From assembly GCF_037975245.1 (NCBI RefSeq), contig NC_092563.1:17039594-17103593 (forward strand): DNA of 64,000 nucleotides. The letters are read 5' to 3'. This DNA is from Apostichopus japonicus (Eukaryota; Echinodermata; Holothuroidea; Aspidochirotida; Stichopodidae). This document shows positions 1 through 11,694 of the stretch, in pieces. Each line of letters starts with the position of its first letter. The first letter of the stretch is position 1. The position numbers and the translations under genes are program-made. The notes beneath the pieces are model-generated. The model had not been told where the DNA came from. It ran no database searches and saw only the letters and a list, made by a program, of their open reading frames with translations.

Positions 1-508
1 CAGCTCATCTTTGAGTTTTCTGATCTTGACAACAATCAACTGCCTTTTTAATTTACCACAACCCAGACCACACTAATTGGCAACTCTTTCCAACAAACTA
101 AGGCAACAATCATCAATTTAAGATAACCAAATTACTAACTACAAAATGACTAAGGCACCGGGTTTCATTAATTTAGCACAAAACAGACCACACTAGTTAG
201 CAACTCATATCAATAAACTAAGGCAAAACTTATAAATTTAATATAAACACACCACACTAATTACCAACAAATTATCACAGCACTCCTCTTCAATTAAGCA
301 CAAACAGACCACACTAATTAGCTACTCATTCCACCAAACTAAGGCACAATGTCTCTTTAATTTATCACGAAACAGACCACACCAAATACCGACTGGTTCC
401 AACAGGCTAAGGCACCGTGTCTCATACTTAAGCACAAAAACAGACAACACCAAATACCAACTGCTTCCAACAGGCTAAGGCACCGCGTCTCCTACATTTA
501 GCACTGAT
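1..508. repeat. Minisatellite, ~66-bp degenerate unit
   Basis: A phrase like CAGACCACACTAATTAGCAA, followed by AACTAAGGCAC and a TTTAGCACA spacer, recurs about seven times (near 65, 185, 247, 305, 375 and 441) at roughly 55-70 bp spacing. The words TGATCTTGACAACAATCAAC occur both near 22 and near 505, so they bracket the array or belong to a higher-order unit. The array probably continues left of the window. No coding potential is visible. Confidence 0.8.
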
Positions 509-3500
509 CTTGACAACAATCAACTGTTGAGAGGACAAGACTGATGTTCATGATACTGGCTCACACTGATGTTTCCCTTGAATCTTACTTTTTCTCCAAT
601 TTCTGTTAAATCACCTCGAGATAACACTTCCAGATCTCTCTGTAGAGGACATGCTTGAAGGATCTTCTCATTTTTGGTGGAGTTTATGATCTTTCAACCA
701 CTTGTTCTAAACCTGATCCAGCTTGATTACAGACATCCATGACTCACAATTTTCCTGACATTTTCTTCATCTTCTTCTTTCACCTGAGACGGTACTGTAA
801 AAGATAAGAAGATTTCATATATTGGAAAGCAGATACTGTAGACATTGCAACTAGACTCATTTTTATCCACTCCCTCCCTTCCTCCCCTTCCTCCCTCCCC
901 CTGACTACCTAAACAACCCTGACTGCTGCCTCATTGATATAACTATGTATAAACAAATGTACATCATTGTGGTTTAACGGCAGAAATAAACGAAACAAAT
1001 ACCAGAGCTTAAATATTTCTGTGTTACTATAGTAAATTGCATACCCAAACGGAAGCATTACAGAATCTTCCATGTCTCAGACCTCCAGCAGGATGTTAGT
1101 CAGTTCATGGAGTCTTCTTGTGAATCAGTGTGGCCAATGCAATGCTGCAAAGACAAATATAAAAGCAATATGTAATTATGTATATATATACCTATGGTGT
1201 GAAATAAATTTTAGTAGTTTTTTTTTTTATAGTAGTTTTACATAAGATCATCTTCCAGTTTGCGTATGCAGATACCTTTCCGATGAATGTTTACAAACAT
1301 GAATAAACTGTACCTCTTTTTGTTACTAAGTGCCTGTTTATTTTTAATTCTTGCAATATATGACTTATTAATGAACCTTACTAGACATTGCTATCAAACC
1401 TACATATGGAGTACTTCACAAAATGCCAAAATTTCCTTTGATGTACATTGTTCACTATAACGGTCAAGCCAATAGTAAGGAATGAATTGAACACAATTTT
1501 GAGAACATTTCATCAGCCAAACAATTTTTGAGAGCATGTACTATTTTAAACAAACTTAGCAAGCACATTCATGAAGAACTGGAAATTGAAAAATTTCTGA
1601 AATAAACATCATTCTTGAAACAATAGAAACTTGACAAGTGAAATAAGGACCGACACTTAAGCTACAACATGTACACTTAGCAAAGATGAAAACTGGCTTT
1701 TCGGCCTTACACAAGTACCAACAACATATTGGTATATTCATGGTAAACCCTCATGTGCTTCCATGACTTCTAGCACCTGCGTAATAATATTCTATATCAA
1801 CAAGGACAGATATACTATATATTGTACTTATCTCTCAATACTCTTAATATGTGTTTACCATGAGCTGTGTTCCTCACAACTTAATCAATGTTTTCGAATT
1901 AAAAACCAAATTAAAGACAATTACTCAACAATGAGAGGTTGACTTAGCAAAGTTTGAATTCGGTTTAATAATAATCAAAGTTTCAGTGAAACAGTTCTGC
2001 CGACTATAAAATCATGCCTTAGGCATCAAAAGAAGTCTATGATCTGATAAAGATATGCCGAGAGTTGGACCAATACTGTTAAGCCTAGCTTCAGGTGAAA
2101 ATTATGCTAGTTGATCAAATTAATACATGTATATCAATTTAGTTGTCTACGCTAGGTAACATGTTTGCATGGAGAGTTTTCTCCATACTGAACCATCACC
2201 AACATCAATTAAACCACAGAGCTAGGTCTAATTGCTTGAGAATTTCATTTTACAAAGTACCGTTGCTTGTATAACAAGCCTAGGATAAGCTAGTTCGAGT
2301 TCGTCCTGATCTCTATCTAGCCTCCGCTTTGGTATGCTAGCTTAGGTTTTCCCATTTTCATTTGGTGGTAGGCCTAGCCTGGGGCCATTTGTTCCCTCCC
2401 TTAACAACATTATTTCCCTCCCACTAAAAAGTTGAGTAACTTACTTTCCCTTCATCATAGGGGAGTCAAGTAGGTTTTCATGGGAAATTAACATTTTCAG
2501 TGGAGTTACCTAAGGTTTTTCATGGGAGGCATATTGGTTAGACTATGTGGAAAGAATCAATGTTGTAAGTGGAATAACTGTAGGGAAAGATTTAAGGGAG
2601 AAAGGTGTCATGTTTCCTTGTTTAGGTATATGAGTTCTTTAAGCAATCAAGTAGAACACAGTCGACATAGAGTATTAACAAATAACATGTTATAATTTAT
2701 TGCGTTACATCATGCTGTACAGGACAGACATAGGACGACATGTCCGAGGTTACTTGTTGACAGATGGAGAGACAGGGTGAACAAGGACGAGCAGACGGCA
2801 TGCTTTAACTTATATACCAATGCAAATACACAGCTCATTAACATACAGGTGCAGATTATACAATGTAGTGCATCGTTTGCACACATACATATGAATGCAT
2901 ATTCAATAACATTACAAAAGGTAACGTTAAGGGTGAAAAATAACATGGTTAAGGAAACTAACATACTATTTTTATTGGAGGAGACTTGTTGTTCTGTAGG
3001 CTCTGACAGCATATTTTCTTTGTAGAGTAAGCTAAAGAAAGTTGTGATAGTATGAAGGAAAATAGAAAATGTGACCAGGTACCTTACTGTACTTGTGTAA
3101 CTGTTCAGTGATTGAAAGATGAAAAGTGTTTGTGAATAGGCCCGTTTGTTTGTATGCGAACATGGGGTAATTAACATGCGTGGAATCCATAGTGGTTATG
3201 GGTTGTATGCCATTCATTGTGGGAATGAAATAACATAGAAACTTTAGCGGCTTAGCCTATAGTATAGGTTTATGCCTTCCTTGGTTCCTCCCCTAAAATT
3301 GTTGCTTTCCATTTACCAGTTTCTTCAATTACTACAAGTGTCTCTTTGAAGTATGTTCCTTTCTTTCACCAAACTCTCTTAAATCACAAGATACATTTAC
3401 TACGTACAGTTGCTTCACTACCTAAATGAATTCTTTCCACAGCCAAGCCGTCTTTCTTTCCTCCCCTGAAAAACGTTTTTAACCCTATAAAAATAATTTA

Positions 3501-3682
3501 ATATCTAACAGGAGCAGGCCTGTCATGATGGAAAAACAAAAGCAATGAGAGAGAGCTTTCATCCTAAGCTAATTTGTCCGGTTGCGAGTTAGTTTCTTGA
3601 GAATGTGTTACTGTTAAGTGCTAGATGGCATAGCCTAGGCTATGGTAGGCTACTCTGGTAGGAATTTAAAGACAATTAATTA
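509..3682. other. Region without a confident gene
   Basis: No protein family is recognisable on either strand. The only gene-like trace is on the minus strand: a good 3' splice site (TTATCTTTTACAG) ending at 795, followed by an open acidic stretch with KEEDEENVRK and a stop at 727-729. This could be a terminal exon of an unknown gene, but no partner exons were found. A 155-codon open frame at 2710-3177 (minus) is rich in Thr, Ser, Cys and Leu, resembles no family and is probably fortuitous. Confidence 0.35.
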
Positions 3683-3966
3683 CAAAGTGGCTATTCTTAC
3701 GACTAGTCGTAAGAATAATTTGTAAATACGCATGCCCAGTTGCTTTAACGTGGCTATTTTTACGACTAGGAGTACTATTTTTACGACTAGGAGTAACAAT
3801 AATTTCCGGTTAGGGTTAAGATTAGGGCTAGTGTTTAGGGTGAGGTTGAGGGTTACCCCTACTACATGCGCAGTTGCTTTATTTACTTTACTGCGCTTGA
3901 ATTCGCCGATGTTGTAAGAATAGTTTATAAATTATTGTTACGACTAGTAGTAAGAAAAGCCACGGC
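3683..3966. mobile_element. MITE with long terminal inverted repeats
   Basis: About 35-bp inverted termini: the left end reads GTGGCTATTCTTACGACTAG and the right end, reversed, reads GTGGCTTTTCTTACTACTAG. The 10-bp word CAATTAATTA directly flanks both sides (3673-3682 and 3967-3976), as expected for a target duplication of Mutator-like length. The outermost four bases of the two ends do not match, so the exact boundary is uncertain. The body contains TACGACTAG-type words repeated in both directions and no coding capacity. Confidence 0.7.
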
Positions 3967-4618
3967 CAATTAATTAAGTTAGGCCTACCCTAACTGTACT
4001 AGCCTTAACCAGAAAGTAAGGAGGCTCAACCAGCTAGGTCTAGTATTTTGTCGGAAGATATAAAGTGACTTACTTTACTAACGTAAATTGTCTAGTGAAT
4101 ATCATATAAGGCCTAGGCCTGGTTAGCATTCCAACTTACTATAGACGCCAGTGCCTACGTGAGCTAGCCTATCGTTAGGCCTAAGCGATACTATTATATG
4201 ATTGGCTAGCCTAATTTCTCACGCTCGCTGGCTCAAACAATGTGAAGTACGAACTTGCTCCACAAAACTAATGAATGAACAACCTTCGCCATTCAAATTC
4301 TGTGGCACTTACTACCCGTACAGAATAGGCTACAAATTACAATTACGTATGAATTGTTAGCCAACGGCTGCCAGGAAGCGAACTGCTCGTGCAACTTTTC
4401 GTGAGCTTTATATACAGATCATGATTCGCGCTCCTTAACTTAAACTTTGACCGGTGTGAAGTTAGATACTTATTCCCCGTTCCTCGTTCGATATTCGCGA
4501 ATGAATAACTGCTACCTATTCAGTTACGTATTCGACAATGGTATCGACGTAACACCTCTGGCAAGACAAAAGCTTTCTTACATGATGTTCAACATTTGGT
4601 CGTGGAAAGAGGTTTATC

Positions 4619-5800
4619 TATGGGTCATATGAACTCTAATGACTATGTAGAAGGGTACTATAATGCATCTTGCCCGGTCCAAATAGTTCTTGACCAACTA
4701 AAATGACCACTACTTCATCAGTTCTTAAATTAATGTACCGGGACCTGAAAAAAAATCACTTTAGGCCCTAATCAAGACTAGCACGCATTGGACCACCTAA
4801 CCAATGGGTCATATGAATTCTTAACACATTGTAGAAGGATACTATAATGCGTCTTGCCCGGTCCAAAGAGTGCTTGGCCAATTAAAATGACCACTAAATT
4901 TACAATTTTTTAAATGAATGTAACGGGAACTGAAATAAAAACATTTGGGCCCTAATCAAAACCAGCACGCCTTGGACCACCCAACCAATGGGTCATAGGA
5001 ACTCTAAAGACATTGTAGAAGGGTACCATAATGCGTCATGCCCGGTCCAAAGAGTGCTTGACCAATTTAAATGACCACTAAACCATTACTTCTCTAATGA
5101 GTGTAACGGGACCACGAAAAAGCTTTGGGCCCTTATCCATGCAGCACGCATTAGACCACCTAACAAATGGGTCATATGAACTCTAATGACAAAGAAGGGT
5201 ACCATCATGCGTCTTGCCCGGTCCAAAGAGTGCTTGACCAATTAAACTGACCACTAAATCATCACTTCGTTAATGAATGTAGATGGACCTGCAAAAATAT
5301 TTAGGCCCCAGTCAAGACCAGCACGCCTTGGACCACCTAACCAATGGGTCATAGGAAGTCCAAGGCCATTGTAGAAGGGTACCATAATGCGTCTTGCCCG
5401 ATCCAAAGAGTGCTTGACCAATTAAACTGACCACTAAATTATCAATTCGTTAATGAATGTAAATGGACCTGCAAAAATCTTTAGGCCCCAGTCAAGACCA
5501 GCAGCACGCCTTGGACCACCCAACCAATGGGTCATATGAATTCTAAAGACACTGTAGAAGGGTACCATAATGCGTCTTGCCCGGTCCAAAGAGTGCTTAA
5601 CCAATTAAACTGACCACTAAATCATCACTTCATAAATGAATGTAACGGGACCTAACAAAAAAAAAAACCCCGTAAGGCCATAATTAAAACCAGCACGCCT
5701 CGGACCACCCAACCAATAGGTCATATGAATTCTAAGGACATAATTGAAGAGTCCCATAGTCAGTCTTACACGGTCCAAAGAGTATTTGACCAATACAAAT
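4619..5800. repeat. Satellite array, ~181-bp unit, ~6.5 copies
   Basis: Units begin with ATGGGTCATATGAA-like sequence near 4619, 4804, 4988, 5167, 5344, 5527 and 5716, a spacing of 177-189 bp. Each carries a conserved middle block (GCGTCTTGCCCGGTCCAAAG), then CTTGACCAATTAAA and GACCAGCACGCCTTGGACCA. Divergence between units is modest and the last unit is the most degraded. No open reading frame is conserved across units. Confidence 0.9.
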
Positions 5801-6339
5801 GACTAATGCACAATCATTATCCAGCAGATTTATCAAAACGAGAGCCTAAGTGATATTGTTCAATACTTGGACGTTATTGCATGTGCCAGGCCTAGGGGAT
5901 GGTTTATTAATTTGATTGTTTGCCCGGCTGTACGCTTCAGTTGAGCTTTTATGACAGTGCCTGCTACATGCCTGCTACAGTGTTGCTACAGCCCAGGAAA
6001 GATGCTGTCGCTTTATGCAATTGTGTTCAAATAACTGCAACATTGCAAATTTCCCCTTTGATTAGGCTAAAATTTCGTAAGTGATTTGAGCAAGTTAAGT
6101 GTGACATATCAATGAATTCGGAAGTCATTTAGAGGTAACTTTCTAAAATTGTAAAAACATTCCTACAGAATTTGGCCATATGCAGACATGCGGCCATTAA
6201 TTGGAATGAACTTAAAACGAGTTATATTTTTTTCATTTCCTTGAGGGTCCAAAGTGCAATTTGAAATGATACCGGTTGACACTAAACGTACAATACATAA
6301 CATACGAGATGGACATTAATTTAAGAAGTGATGATGTAG

Positions 6340-6411
6340 TGGTCAATTTAATTGGTCAAGCACTCCACTCCTTGGACTGGGTTCGACGCATTATGGTATT
6401 CTTCTACATTA
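6340..6411 (-). repeat. Inverted fragment of the 181-bp satellite
   Basis: Read on the minus strand this 70-bp piece matches the middle of the 4.6-5.8 kb satellite unit (TGTAGAAG, CATAATGCGTC, then a GAGTGCTTGACCAATTAAA-like run). It shows that satellite units have been moved and inverted here, next to a dispersed repeat that starts at 6434. Confidence 0.75.
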
Positions 6412-6433
6412 TCCTTAAAGTTAATGTTAACCA

Positions 6434-7031
6434 GGGGCGTATCCAGGATTTTCTAACCCGGGGGCGCGAATTACTATCTAAGCGGAGCGCCACCATCGGT
6501 TGGCGCGCAGCGTACAAGAAAACCTCTTGTTTTGATACCACCCAGATCACCGGAAACGGCACTTCTCGGGCTTGAAATGACCAACCAGATGTACACTTTT
6601 TGCCTGAGAACCAAGTATTTCCTAATAGTTTTTTTCCATCCATAACCTTTTTGAAGATTGTCAACCCGTCACACATCATGTTCAACTTCATCGCATCTCC
6701 TGTGGGTCATTGCTTTTGTAGGTGATTCTACGTCGCGGCCCACAATACCCGTCAGCCCCACTTTTCAAGGTTTTAAGCCCATTATTTGTTCAGAATTTGA
6801 AAATTCACATTTCTCGTGAATAAACTCACTTCAAAACATACCGAAAATGTTGTACACTATAGAAAACCTTCCTTCAACCCGAACAGACCGGTCAAAATTG
6901 CACGAGTAGAAGGCAGTTGGTCAGAAATTTTCGCAGAATGTTGGTCAGAAATTTTCAAAAATTCAGACAGTTAATTTATTGGTGTACAAATATTAAAACC
7001 TCTTATAAAGGCTATTATAAAACTTCGTTGA
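6434..7031 (+). mobile_element. Dispersed repeat (family R1), copy 1
   Basis: About 600 bp starting with GGGCGTATCCAGGATTTT. It is repeated in inverse orientation at 57188-57838, and homology runs through blocks such as GAAAATTCACATTTCTCGTG and GTCGCGGCCCACAATAC up to ACTTCGTTGAA. It includes the GGAGCGCCACCATCGGTTGG core shared with other elements in the window. The CAGGGGCG-like start resembles hAT termini, but I could not find the matching other end. No transposase is encoded. Confidence 0.75.
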
Positions 7032-7033
7032 AT

Positions 7034-7177
7034 TTTCCAGAGGACAAGAAATTCGGGCAAAAGTCCTGAAAAATTCGGGCAGCCTAAGAGGAGAAAAAAA
7101 ATATATTTCTGTTTTTTCTCCTCTTAGGCTGCCCGAATTTTTCAGGACTTTTGCCCGAATTTCTTGTCCTCTGGAAA
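7034..7177. repeat. Perfect long inverted repeat (66-bp arms, 12-nt loop)
   Basis: The left arm 7034-7099 is the exact reverse complement of 7112-7177. Each arm contains two phased ATTCGGGCA words, AAGTCCTGAA and AGCCTAAGAG. The loop is 12 nt and AT-rich. Further GCCCGAAT words continue downstream (7205-7275), so the arms derive from a local GCCCGAAT-rich sequence. A transcript would form a 66-bp hairpin. Confidence 0.95.
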
Positions 7178-7370
7178 TATATATATATATAAATATGCAG
7201 TAGCTTGCCCGAATCTTTTTCAAATTTTTGCCCGACAATTCCATGATTTTCTTTATTTAGCATCATGATGCCCGAATATTTCGGTGTAATACCAAAGCGC
7301 AGTTCATCTGGGCTACCACGCTTTTTGCACGATCAATTTTGTTTCTAACTAGTCAATTGTATATCTGGAC

Positions 7371-8023
7371 CAAGGGCGGCGGAACCGGGGGGGGCACAGG
7401 GGGCACATGCCCCCCCACTTTTCCTCAGGTTAAAAATGTGTTTTTTTTTCTACATAAAAATTGAGGTGCCTCAAGTTAGCAAGCGGCCAGGGAACCAGAA
7501 TGAACACTCGGGAAGGGCCGTTTCCGGCCATCTGAGGGGTTTGTAAAACCAAAAATTTTCTAGTACGCTCCGCGCCAACTGATGGTGGCGCTCCGCTCAG
7601 ATAGTCGTGCATACAACTTTGCAAATCCTGGCTAAGCTCGTGACTTTTAATGAATTTCTGTGGGTCAAACTCAAAGCTATTTCGAATGGAAAAAATTGTG
7701 AAGATATTAAGAAGAAAAAACTCTAATTCGGAAGATTCTATACATTAGCAACTAACATGATTTCACCACATTCTGTCTCAAAAGAAAACTTGTTCCTTGT
7801 TTCCCAATTTGCGCATTGGATATTGCAGTGTTAGTATGCATATTTTCCTTTTGGGGGGGGGGGGGGTTGATGAAGTGATGTGTATTACACAAATAAGATA
7901 ATACAATAAGAGTTATAAAGGGTACTAAATGTAAGGCTGCATCAGTCCAATCGAATTTCTGCAAAGTGCCCTTTGATGTCGGTGCCCCCCCCCCACAGAT
8001 TAAAAGTGCTTCCGCCGCCCTTG
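7371..8023 (+). mobile_element. Nonautonomous hAT-like element, copy 1
   Basis: Termini are inverted repeats, CAAGGGCGGCGGAA at both ends, flanked by near-identical 8-bp duplications ATCTGGAC and ACCTGGAC (7363-7370 and 8024-8031). The duplication fits the hAT preference nTnnnnAn. A related 602-bp copy lies inverted at 48262-48863 and aligns end to end. Both contain long G/C homopolymers near the ends and no open reading frame of transposase size. Confidence 0.9.
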
Positions 8024-8399
8024 ACCTGGACATCCCCAACATGAGTGTATATTTTCTTTTTCATGGATGGTGGGGGGGGGGGGAGTGCCTACAAGCGTAG
8101 AAGTACAGGTTTGTCATATTCTTTGTTATATTCTAAACTTTTTTTGTGAGACAAATTGCAGTGTCACCCGACACAGCGACATTATCCCACCTACGTGTCG
8201 TTGAACAATGTATGTTTTTTCTGGAGGTAGCTGGATACTGTGATAAAATAATAAATTAGGTAACTAAATAGGAGCTTAAAAAATATGCTGTCCCATTTTC
8301 CCCTCCAAAGTGATGTTACCATTTTTTCTTCTTCTAATTTACCAAATTTTTGGGGAAGTGTAAATTTCTAAAACGTGAGATTTATAAAATACTGAATGT

Positions 8400-8600
8400 T
8401 TAGATGCAACTTGCAAGGCCTCAGAAGTGCCGTTTCCGGCAATCTGAGAGGCATTGTGTGCCCAAAAATTTTCTTGTACGCTACGCGCCAACCGATGGTG
8501 GCGCTCCGCTTAGATAGTGTCACGGGAACTTTCGGGCACAAAAAGTTCTGCCCCCCAAACTGAAATGGTCCCGTACGCCTATGAGCCCAGCCACAGTTGG
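8400..8600 (-). mobile_element. Fragment sharing the 100-bp core
   Basis: Contains, on the minus strand, the CTATCTAAGCGGAGCGCCAC block, the GCGCCA...TGGCGC hairpin and the CCGGAAACGGCAC block. The surrounding sequence differs from the other copies, so this is a truncated or separate element. No target duplication was found. Confidence 0.6.
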
Positions 8601-8878
8601 GTTTCATATAGCATAATTCTACAATTGTTTAAGCCGTATATACACACACACACGTTATGATAGACCATATATAGTATATATATAGATCATGAGTGAGAGA
8701 GGAAAATGGAAACGTCCAACAATGGAGTTGTCGATGTATACAGGGGTAGGGTGAGTCACACGCCCCTTACGAAATCATTGATCCGTCACTGGCTAACCTG
8801 TGTATATAATAGGGATCAGCGCTGTAATGATGTCACTGTTCCTCTTTCTCTTCCTGGTGTCTTGGCGTTTTACTTTAA

Positions 8879-8980
8879 CTCCCTCCTTTTATCTTTTCCC
8901 TTCCTTTCTCTCCTCCTCCTCGTTTTTTCCTCTCTTTTTTCCTTTTTCTTCTCTTTTTTTTCTCTCCTCTTTTTCTTACC
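8879..8980 (+). repeat. Polypyrimidine tract next to a GC-rich element end
   Basis: About 100 bases are almost wholly C and T, and end in CTTACCCGGGGGCGCGCG. The same junction, reversed, occurs at 55655-55670, where CGGGTAAGAAAAAG leads into a purine tract. The two are therefore copies of one dispersed family that carries the tract internally. Confidence 0.7.
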
Positions 8981-9684
8981 CGGGGGCGCGCGCCCCCAAC
9001 GCCCCCCTGGATACGCGCCTGATTTTTAAGGGGCTCTCTCAAAATGTTTATGATCTACCAAAATCTCCACTCACCGTACCGCTCCAGCTGTTACGAACTG
9101 TAGCCTACTAAGAGTTTTGATGTCAGGAGTGAGGATATAGGTGCGTGTACTGTGCACATTACGTGCCTCAGCTCTATGCATGATGCATTCATAACTCAGT
9201 ATAGGCTACATTCGCAATAAAATGGTTACCTGTTAACAAAGTGTTTATAGTCAAAAAAGAAACACAAAGAAACACGCATACATATTGTTCATATTACCTT
9301 ATTTTTACATTTAATATTGACAAATGAATCAAAGAATAAAGGAAATGTACAAAAAACAATGAAAAGAAAGAAAAAAAAACTTGCAATGAATATTCTGTTA
9401 ACAGAGGATTGATATTACATTTTTGTGATTGGTCTCTCCACTTCGTGCTTGTTTGATAAAATCGAGTGTTGTTATGTAACAGGATCGTTGCAGCATTAGT
9501 CTGCTGCTGCAACTGAGCTAGCCTAGTGTACCTTTCTTTGTCACAAAGTTATTTTCCCGTATCTTTTTGCTGGACTGCCCAGAGAACGCCCGCGGCAAAG
9601 TTTTCGATTGATACTAGTTATGTATCGGACAGATCCTCGGGCATAAAAAATATTTAAAATACAGCGGGCAAGCACATTCGTGGT

Positions 9685-10829
9685 CAGTGGCGTCGCCAAG
9701 GGGGGGGGGGGGCACGTGCCCCCTGGAAAACCTAGTGCCCCCCGAGTGCCCCCCCCCCCATCTGAGATTTGGGTTGGTAAAAAAATATATATATATATTT
9801 TGTTATATTCAACTCACATCATCTGAGTTGGTTTTTCATAAGGACAAGGAAGCACAGTAATTCGTATTTTCTTCAAATGAGCTGCGAAAAAACGAACAAG
9901 TTTATCCTTGAACGTCGGGTATCGAAGTCGTAACCCGCGCCATCACAACAGGTGTCGATATTTACATTGAATGTGTCAGTGCAGGCTCACGCCATACCAG
10001 CGGATATACAAGTCCGCTTCGCGAGCTACATGACTGTGAGAATGGAGGGTACTGCAATATGTTGCCTTGGTCTGAGGTTGACAGGTTAGGAGCCAATAAC
10101 GATGCTGGAACCTGTTACATCTTAATAGATAATGGGCGAAAACGAGAAGGACAAGAAAGGAGTCGGGGTCATTGCACACATTAATTCAACAAATGTAGGT
10201 TCTATTGATAGGGTTAGGCATAATATCGACAGCATGTGGTTCATATCCTATGCAAAATTCTGCGCCTTGTTAAAATCATTACCTCAAAAATAGCAATTTC
10301 TGGAGATATCTTCAGATCGAATTTAGCATCAAATGTGGCAGCATTTTGCATCTAGCCCATCCTCCTTATGCGAAAATTTTCCAAGGGGGGGGGGGCAGTG
10401 GCGGCGGAACCGGGGGGTCCCTTACTACACTCAAAAACGTCTTTGCGAGTACACTACGAGTAATAGCTACTCTCTTAAAACACCATCGAATATACAAATT
10501 ACAATGTTTTTACAGACTTTTACGTGCAATCTGATAAATTGCAGGCTTGAGACCCATATTTTAGGGCTAGGTATTCGCAGCATAAAACACTCGGGAAGTG
10601 CCGTTTCCGGCCATCTGGGGATTTGAAAAACCCAAAATTTTCTCCGCTTAGATAGTCTCTACACATTAGCCCCCCCCAATAATTTTCCCGTTCCGCCGCG
10701 CCTGGAGGGGCACCCCCTCCCCTTAGACCCCTCCCCAGGACATTGATCCATATCCACCTAAGTGCCCCCCATCAAATGCTGGTGCCCCCCCTGTGCCCCC
10801 CCAGACTGAAAAGTCTGGTGACGCCACTG
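9685..10829. mobile_element. hAT-like element with a nested insertion
   Basis: The ends CAGTGGCGTCGCCA and (reversed) CAGTGGCGTCACCA form a 14-bp inverted repeat with one mismatch. They are flanked by a perfect 8-bp duplication TTCGTGGT at 9677-9684 and 10830-10837. A smaller element at 10396-10704 interrupts it. The remaining internal sequence codes for nothing recognisable. Confidence 0.9.
10396..10704. mobile_element. Small nested hAT-like element
   Basis: Starts CAGTGGCGGCGGAACCGG and ends, reversed, CAGGCGCGGCGGAACGG. It carries the CCGTTTCCGGCCATCTGGGG block of the shared core, but the hairpin half of the core is deleted: TTTTCTCCGCTTAGATAG follows directly. The flanking 8-mers are G-rich and match only loosely. 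Confidence 0.65.
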
Positions 10830-11694
10830 TTCGTGGTAGGCAGAAACGGACTCTGAGGCATGTACAGTTTGCATGCGAGAAAAAGAGTATTACAAACGAC
10901 TTGACCAAGACTATAACTGAGCGCAAAACCGAGCAATGAACGATTGGTCCGGTACGACAATTTGGAACCGCAGTTTTCAGTGGGAAAACTGCGGTAGCTA
11001 TGACCAGTTTTGACAAAGGGAAAATATGCGATATGTTTTAATAAGTGTAATTTTTCTTGCATCTAATACAAATTCAACAATATTCATCATTATGATAGAC
11101 AATGTAACTGGATAGCAGTATATACTGCAAATAAATGTATATGAACCTCCCCCCCCCCCCCCACCTAGCAAGAATATCATTTTACTCTTTGGATAACATT
11201 AATGTTCAGTTAGACTGCTATGCATTCACGTTTAGTATTGTTGCCAAGTACTTTCATAACAAACCACCAAACTTGCAACCAAGGTTTATGCTTTCAACCA
11301 GGGATGACAAGGTCGACTTTGCCAAGATCAAATGCCACTTTAATTTAGGTCAATTGTTTACGTGTTGAAAATCGTCACTGCTGATGAAATCAGTATGGAT
11401 CATCTCTGATGACGAGAAACTCTCGATAGATAATCCGTGTGACATAAAAGTTTGATGGATATAACTGATGACACATGAGAGTTTGCGGGCATCAAAGCTG
11501 ACCTTTATGTTGACATCAGGTGAGTAAGGTTTGTCAGATAGCAGCAGAAAGTCAAGATTGTCAAACAGCTTGCTGGGCAAATGAGTTTATAAGACAGACA
11601 TCTAGATGGACTGTCAAAACAGTTTATAGACTTGAGTGACATCACAGCCTATGACACAAGACAACATCATTGTCAATTTAAAAGGCATCAGAAT

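Noticed and set aside
1-508. Regularly spaced repeats as a CRISPR array
   Set aside because: Units are degenerate throughout, without constant repeats and unique spacers, and the genome is eukaryotic.
2710-3177. 155-codon open frame on the minus strand
   Set aside because: Composition is low in charged residues and rich in Ser, Thr, Cys and Leu; there is no family resemblance, no splice partner and an overlapping open frame on the other strand. Treated as chance.
8706-9111. Two overlapping open frames ending in Ser/Phe/Leu runs
   Set aside because: Their C-terminal halves are translations of the polypyrimidine tract and of a GC-rich transposon end.
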